A DNA stretch of 64,000 nt from Ilex aquifolium. Taxonomy: Eukaryota; Streptophyta; Magnoliopsida; Aquifoliales; Aquifoliaceae. Within the stretch, counting starts at the first letter, position 1, and every line of letters begins with the position of its first letter. Positions 25,901-34,900 of this stretch are shown here, piece by piece. The notes below the pieces were generated by a model, which ran no database searches, was not told where the DNA came from, and was given only the letters and a program-made list of their open reading frames with translations. The position numbers and the translations under genes are program-made. The DNA lies in the NCBI GenBank assembly GCA_951799425.1, contig OX637395.1, positions 15,920,951-15,984,950 of the forward strand, read 5' to 3'.

Positions 25901-28900
25901 TGGAGAATGGAAAGATACAATTGCGCTGCGTTTGGTACGCAGTTAGGTGAGAATGTAATGGACTTGGGAATAGGATGCACATTACCATTCCAATGTTTGT
26001 CAATTATTTGGGATTAAGTCTTGAAATGGAATGCACATTCTATTCCCACGTTTGAATAAAACAATTTTTAGTGGCATGGAAAGAAATTTGACCAAAATAA
26101 ATATCTCACATAATGTGGGCAACATAGTTCTTTAAAAAAATGCAACTTATAATTTTTGAAATTTGACAAATACGATAAAATGCACAATCAATTCATTCAT
26201 AAATAACCACATAACCTTTTTCATGGAAAACATAATTAAACTCAATAACAAGCATAATAGATAAAAGTAATACGAATACATAGTTTCAATGTCCTACATT
26301 GTTTAGTGTTCCATAGACAAGAAATCTAAAAATATGTTCGTTTACCATGCATCAGCTTATATAATATGAAGAAGTTCACCATCCAAACAAATATATCTCA
26401 GACATCACCCTTTAGTATAGAAATGAGGGAGAGGTAGAAAGTGATTGGGAGGCAAAGGGAGGAGGGTTGGAATGCCATGGGCATTGATGAGAGAAGAGGC
26501 TAATCGGGAAGAGATGAGAGTGTTGAGAGACAAGAGCGACCTATGAAGTGGTAAGAGGAATTGGGAAGCGAAAAAATGATCATGCCTTTTTTTGGATGGA
26601 TTTGGACTATTATTGTGTGGGTTGGGAATCAGAAATACTATAGTAGATTTGGTGATGCTTGATCCCATGAGTTATGGGATTATTCCTTAGGAATGAGAAT
26701 CAATTTTAATTCCCACCAACCAAACATAAGAATGAACATTACTAAGTAATGTATATTCCATTCTCAAGGCTCAATACCATGTCCCAAATGCGGTGTTAAA
26801 GTATTGCAAGTCTGAAGATCAATGGGCTGACATTCTCACCAAAGCATTGGCCAAAGAAAGATTATAATATCTTCGCAATTAGATCGGAGTAACACAGAAA
26901 ACGCATCAAGGGTGAGTGTTGACAATAATGCATTTTTGACAACTATGTAAGATTTGATCACATGCTTAAAAGCAAGAGCCAAGAATAAATCAAGAGCTGA
27001 GAATAAATCAAGAGTGTTTGTTCATTTCATTTCAATTCTATTTTATTTTGAGTTCCACAATAGTAACTCCATATATTCGATCTACTTTATTGTTTTTTCC
27101 TATTATTCGACCAAATACCCAACATAATCGGACCTAAAAATATCATATCCATTGTGATACCAAAATATGGCAACAACTAATGTCTCACAACCTATGACAC
27201 CGGTATTCATCGGTGAAATATGATTTTTGGAAAATCAAAAGAAAGACTTTGTTGATGTCCAAAAGTCTTTGAAATATTACCGAAATTGGTTATACGGAGT
27301 CTAAAAATGAAGCTGAATTCAATGACAAGCACAAAAGATGTTACTCTTCTACATTGAAGAAGTTGTAACTGAATTAATTTTTTCGCTAATCATTGAAGCC
27401 ACCAAAGCTAAAGAAGCATAGAAAATTCTGCAGAAAGAATTCCAAAGTAATACGAAGGTAATAAGCATCAAACTTGAATACTTGAGAAAACAACTAGAAA
27501 ATTTCAAGATGAAGGATTCGAAAAGAGATCTCTTGATACGGAAAGAGATCATCACTCCATATATTAAGTCTGGTGATCAGTTGAGCGACATTCTTACCAA
27601 GTCATTGGCTTAGTCTATCTGCTTTCAGTTGTTTATGTTCTAAGCTGGACATTTTTTATGTTTATGCTCCGACTTGTGGGGGAGTATTAGAGTTCTTATT
27701 TACTTTATTAGACATAAGTGAATTAGTGTAGGGTAATAATGTAATTAGTTTATTTATTACCTAGTTATAAATGAGAGAGTGTAGGGCAACTTAACCTACA
27801 CATTAGATTATTCTTTCCTCTCGTCTTCTCTTTCTCTCTTTCTCTTCTTCTTCTTCTTCCATCTTACAAACCCTAATACCACTATTTTAACTTTTACCAA
27901 TTGACCTAAACACAACACAAAGCCGAAAATGAAATGACCAGTTAACACGAGCAATAAATGGGCCATGTTGGTGTTAGACACGAGTAAGTCGTTTAAGTGG
28001 TACTATATGATGAAAAATGTGATTTTTTAATTTTTTTTTCATTTCTTGATTTAGTATTGTGTGAATTGTTTAAATTAGATGTCTTTTAATTTGGTTTTAT
28101 TTGGATCTGAATCAAATAGTTTTTAATTGTCGGAGACTCATGTTTGATTGGTTTGGTTGAGAGAGAAAAGGATACTAGTTTCTGGTTCACAATTTACATG
28201 CACACGACAAGGACCTAAAATGACATGATCCGGATAGGACATGACACGGCTCAATTGACACCCTTAGTTGGATTCTTCTTCTAAGTCGTGATATCCTCTT
28301 TTAAGGATTGACACTAGTAAGAATTTTTTTTATATTTACTTGCTGCATTATTGCCTGACTTCTGGCTTTCTTAAGGAGAAGGATTTCCAACCCTTTAGCA
28401 GACTGCTTCTGGATAACCAAGCTTAGCTACTCCTTATCCCATTTACATGCATGATGGAAATTTTTCGTCTAAACAGGAGTTGTCAGGATTAGTGTCATTT
28501 TTTGTAATGCTTTTGTGGACGTGTAGAACCTCCTAAATTCATTAATATTTGTAGTGGTGACTACATGAATTGGAAGAGTCCCGATATAAATCTGCGGCGG
28601 GCACGATCATAGGATTGGAGTTAGCCGCCACCATTGGAGTGGCATTCACATTCATTCCATGTTTCACCTAGTCAACCTTACTTGAGTAGAAGTGAAACAA
28701 CTTCTTGAAGATAGCCTTGCCAAATGTATTTTGGCAAACTTGGTAGCTGTTCCTTGAGCGGCTTTGTCACTTGTCTAGTCAGTTGCAGAAACTAAATATC
28801 TATATCAGTCATTAATCTTGTAATAATAAGAATGGCATTTTGAAGAGCCCTTTTTTTCTTCGTTGTATTTTGGTGGTCAATTGAGCTTGAAAGCAGTGCA

Positions 28901-31900
28901 GTAAGCCTCCTTCTTGACAATCTGCTTTCTTCAAACCACATTTCTGACCTTCTGTAGCATTGATAATGGCTGATTCCATGGAGATGAATAAAGGCTCTTG
29001 TACTTCAGAAAACAATGAAGTGTCATATATTAGGGGCCACTCACAACTATGCTAATTTATGTAAAATTTACATTTTAAGGTAAAGCTTACCTGTAATATT
29101 GCTTGATGGGTGTTATTTGTTATCACCACTGGATTCACTCTTCATAAAATAGGAGGTTAGGGTATCCCATATTTTGGCATCTTGTCTTCTACTTGTCATG
29201 CTCGAGAATGTCTGCCGGTTTCAGTAGTTCAATCATTTCTCTCATGTTTTTGGAACAGATGTGCAAAACTAACTAGAACTGTCTTTGCAATAAGACAGAG
29301 GTTCGAAATTCTAGTACACCTCTCTCTCTATTTCTCCCCGTGACTGTCATTCATCTGCGTGTCCGCTTGTGCATGTGTCGTCTAAAGAACTTGAACATAG
29401 AAACCTTCTTAACCAATAAATATGACGGGATCAACTAATTATGTGCTTTGGCATTCAGGTAAGGACTTGTATTCACGCAACCTGAAATTGCTCGGACCTT
29501 TCTTTGACTATCCGTCAATCGAGTTACGAATGATAGAGAAGGTACTCATTTGGTATAGAGTGCAGTTACAATTTTGATAAACTCAAACAGTTTACCTGTT
29601 TGCAGAAATCATAGCTCTTGTTGTTAAGGTTGGAATATATTGCCATGTATGCAGCTTTAATTGAGCTAGAGATTAAGAATATGTTTTCTTTGCCATTCCA
29701 GATGGACTATGTTAATCATCAACTCTAATATCCAAGAGTTATATTTCGTTGTCAAAAAAATTTATCATGTAGAATGTTCTAATACCTGGAATTTTCAGCA
29801 TTAGGTTTATTTATTTACTTACGTTTAGTTATATCTATTTTGTCACATATATGCATGCAACTGATGAATGTATACTAAAGAAGTGATACATTAAAAAGTT
29901 GTGGAGTACCAAGTGTTTCATGCATAAACAAACAATATAAATGCTTTATTTTCCGCTTCAACAAATGAGAGTTTTCGTTGGAACCAAGGATCAAAATATC
30001 GTTTCAAAATGGTCAAAACGTCCAAAATGTTTCCGTTTCCAAGGAGTTCGAAACGAAACAGTGATGAAATCGAAATTATGATATTTCGAGGTATTTCATA
30101 ATGTTTTTAAATGTATTATAATATTTCAATGCATTTGCACAATTATTTTAGAATGTTTCAAGGTATTTCAAGATACTTTGATATATTTCCATCAATATTT
30201 TAGAAAAATAATTCTTAAATTTTTTTATTTTTTTCATTATGTTTTCGAAACGGGTCGAAACGTTTTCGAAACACGTTGAACTGTTTCCGTTTTCTAGGTG
30301 ACCGAAACAATACACCGAAACGATAAATATCCTTTGGTTGGAACTGGTGAACACGCGAGCTTGTTAGATGGATGGGACACAGGGTTTGTAGTACCTCCTA
30401 TTGCAACTATGCAATGGAATGGAAGGAGCCTGAATCAACTCCCTTCTTTCGTAGTACTCCTTTGCATGACCCTACTCTCTATCGCACTCGTCCGGATATT
30501 TCTTATGTTGTTCATATTGTTAGTCAATTTGTTACCTCACCCACCATTGTTAACTGGACTGCTGCTCTTCGTATTCTTTGGTATTTTTGAGGTACTCTGC
30601 ATCAGAGTTTGTTATTTTCCTCTTCATCTTCTATGGAATTTAGGGCTTATTCTGATGTTGACTGGGGTGATGACTCTATGGACCGTAAGCCCACCACTGA
30701 CTTTTGCCTCTTTCTCAGTGATCCTCTTATTTCCTTGAAAAGTAAGAAGCAAATAACTATTGTTGCTTATTCCTATGCTACAACAGCTGAATATCATGCT
30801 ATGACATCTACGACAGCTAAGATAGTTTGGTTATGATGGATGCTTGCTGATCTTAGCATCTTGTTATCTACTCCGACTCCAATGCATTGTGACAATACCA
30901 GTGCTACTCAGATTACTCATACCTCAGTTTTTCATGAGTGGACAAAGTGTATTGAGATTGATTGTCACTTTGTGCGCCATTATCTTCAGTTGGGGACCAT
31001 CTCTCTTCCTTTTCTATCTGCAGTTAGCAGATTTCTTTATGAAATCTCATCCTATTGCCCCTTTTCACTTTGTTAAGTATTCAGTTGAAAGAATTAACAA
31101 AATATTAGAGAGAAACAGAGAGTGGTTAAAAACTTAACCTACCTCTCACAAACTACTTGTATTTATTGTTAACTTACAACAATAAGAAAGACATATACAC
31201 CCTCTTATATTTACACATAATACCCTACTACTCTTAACAATTTACACATAATACCCTAATACTCTTAACACTCTCCCTCAAGTTGGACTATATATATCAT
31301 ATAATCCAAGCTTGGAACAAATTGCTGTAAGACGTGTACGACTCAATGCTTTGGTAAACATATCTTCAAGCTAATTTTCAGATTTCACAAATGGAGTCGT
31401 AATTTTCCCAACTACTATCTTGTCTCGAATAAAGTGACAATTAACCTCAATATGTTTGATTCTCTCGTGAAACACTAGATTGACAGTGATATGATAACTG
31501 TCTATTTGTCACAGAATAACTGTAAAGAAGGTTGAACTGAAAATCCAATTTCCTGGAGGAAGTGTAGTAGTCAAGTTAACTCACTCGTCGTATGTGCCAT
31601 TGCCCTATACTCAGCCTCAGCATTGGATCTTGCTACTACAGGTTGTTTCTTACTTTTCCATGAGACAACGTTACCTCATAAGAAAGTACAATAACCAGTG
31701 ATTGATCTCCGATTAGAAGGAAAGTCAGCCTAATCAGCATCTGAGAAATCTTCCATTCTAAGATGTCCATTAGCTTGATATAACAATCCAAGGACAGGAG
31801 CACGTTTGAGATATCGCAGAATACAAGTAATTGCCTCCCAATGTGGTACTCTAGGACACCCCATAAACTTACTATATTGACTGCATAGGAAATATTCGGT

Positions 31901-34900
31901 CAAGTAATAGTGAGATAATTGAGCTTCCCAACCAATCTGCGATACCAACCCGGATTTTCAAATAGTGCACCATCATCCATCAACAGTTTTTGATTCGGAT
32001 CCATAGGAACATCAATCGGTCTGTCACCCAGCAAACCTGCTTCCTCTAGCATGTCAACTACATATTTTTTCTGAGATAAACAAATACCCAGTTTAGATCG
32101 AGCCACCTTAATACCCAAGAAATACATGAGTTTTTCCAAATCTTTAGTACGAAATTGATATTGCAGGAAGGTTTTTAACTTAGCAATTCCCTCAGAATCA
32201 TTTCCAGTAATCACAATATCATCTACATAGACCACCAAATCATCTACATAGACCACCAATAGAACATATTCGGCATCCGTCTGTCTATGAAACACAAAAT
32301 GGTCTATCTGATATCAAAGAAGACCAAACTCTAAAACTACATCTGAAAACTTACCAAACCTTGCCCTCGGTGGCTGCTTCAAACCATTCAAAGATTTTTT
32401 TAACCGACATACACTCTTACCGTACTCCCCCTAAGCAGTAAACTCAGGTGGTTGCTCCATGTATACCCTTTCAACCAAGTGACCATGTAGGAAGGCATTC
32501 TTGACATCCAACTGAAACAAGGGTCAATCAAGATTAGCAGCTAAAGAAATCAAGATACGACAGAGGAAATTTTGGCAACAGGAGAGAAAGTCTCCTCATA
32601 ATCAATACCATAGGTCTGAGTAAAGTCCTTTGCAACAAGCCGGGATTTGAGATGCTCCACAGAACCATCCGAATGAAATTTAACAGTATACACCCAACGA
32701 CAACCAACAGTTCGTTTACCAAGAGGTAAACGAACGAGATCCAAAGTCCCATTATGATGTAAAACATCCATCTCCTCCTCCATAGTTTTCCTCCATCTCG
32801 GATCAGATAACGCATCCTGTAAGTGCTTAGGAATAGAGATAGTAGATAATTGAGAGGTAAAACAAGAGAAAGAAGACAATGCATTATATGAAACAAAATG
32901 AGCAATGAGATGATTAGTAACACATAAACGAGTACCTTTTCGAAGAGCAATATGTAAAGAGTCTAAATTACCTGATGTACCAGGATCAGAAGGCGGTAAG
33001 GAAGATGGTATGGGCGCCTCAGTCGATGGGCGAGGACGACGAGAGTTTACACGAAAAGGTAAAGTAGATGGTAACACAGTAGGCAGCGGGATATCTGACT
33101 GTGAGGGAAGAGATAGTGGTCTAAGAGACGACCCAAAGTTCAGATCCAAAGGCTGAGCAGGTGCCAAAAAATATGGAACAGATTTCTCAAACGTGACATA
33201 GGCAATAGTAAAATATCGTCGCAGGGAAGGACTATAGCAACGATACCCCTTCTGTGTGCGGGAGTATCCAAGAAATACACATTTGGTAGCTCGAGGGTCA
33301 AGTTTATCAAACCCAGGGCCCAAGTTATGAATATAACAGACACATTTAAAAACCTTAGGAGTTAAGGAAAATAAGGGCTTACCAGGAAAAATGATAGAAT
33401 ATGGACTTTGCCCATTTAACACAGTGGATGACATACGATTAATAAGATGACAAGCAGTGAGAACAACATCACTCCAAAAAGATCGGGGAATATTCATCTG
33501 GAATAACAGTGCACGGGTGACTTCCAACAAATGATGGTTCTTGCGTTCAACAACACCATTCTGTGGAGATGGGTAAATACAGGAAGTCTGATGAATAATG
33601 CCAGTTTTATTAAGATAAGCTAAAAAAGGATTAGATTCATATTCCCGAGCATTATCAGAACGTAAAATACGTATACGGCAACCATACTGAGTTTTTATTT
33701 CCTTGCGAAAAGTCTCAAATATAGAGAATAATTCAGAACGAGCTTTCATCAGAAACAACCAAGTCACACAAGAATAATCATCCACAAATGACATAAAATA
33801 AGGATATTTATTAGATGAAATATTATTTATTGGACCCCATACATCAGAATGTACTAACTCAAATGGACTAGACACAAGATTATTGATTCTAGATTGAAAG
33901 GACACACGGTGATGCTTACTAAGTTGACAATCTTCACAAGACAAAGACGACAAATAACTAAGACTGGGAATTTGGCACTTCAGATTTTGGAGAGAGGAAT
34001 GTCCAAGACGACAATGCCATTGAAAATGAGACAACGAGGTCTATAGAGCCCGAGTAGGTGAATCAAAGTTAAAGTAATATAGGTCACCAGCTTCATGCCC
34101 CGTACCAATCTTCCTCTTCGTCTTGAGATCCTGAAATACACAATAAGAGGGATAAAAGGTTACCGAACAATTGAGAGAACGGATAATCTTGCTAATGGAA
34201 AGTAAACTAAAAGGAAACTGAAGAACAAATAACACAGAGGATTGGGACATATCAGGACTCAAGTTAGTCCCCAAACTTGAAACTTTAGAGCAAGTATCAT
34301 TAGCAAGAGTAACACTATGTGTGGAAGTAGCAGACTGATAAGTAGAAAAAACACCAGACGCACTGGTCATGTGGTCAGAAGCGCCAGAGTCTATGATACA
34401 GGGACTACGAGTGGAGGACAATAAATAAGTGGAAGCGGTACCTGACTGAGCAAAAGTAGTAGTAGAGGAAGATGGAACAGCCTGTTGGTGGGACAGGAAT
34501 TAAGCATACTCCTCTCGTGTAATAGTAACCGACCTAGAGTCTAGTAGAGCTGACCGAGGTATGGAAGCAACAACCGAGGTGTCATATTGATAGGAAACCT
34601 GATTAGCAGCACCATAAGGTTTTCCATGTAAATTCCAATAGAAATCAACAGTGTGCCATCCACGACCACAGTGAGTACAGGAACGAGGTCCACTACGACC
34701 TCCACGATCACCCGTACGACCTCCTGTACGACCTCCCCGACCACCACGATTAACATGTCCACCTTGATGACCATCATTGTGGCTACTAGGAACCATAAGA
34801 GCTGAGCGATTAGTGGAGACACCATGATCGATGCCTGAAGGAGTAGACAAAGTAGCACGTTGTAAACGAGAGAAAACCTCAAGTAGTGAGGGAAGACTAG

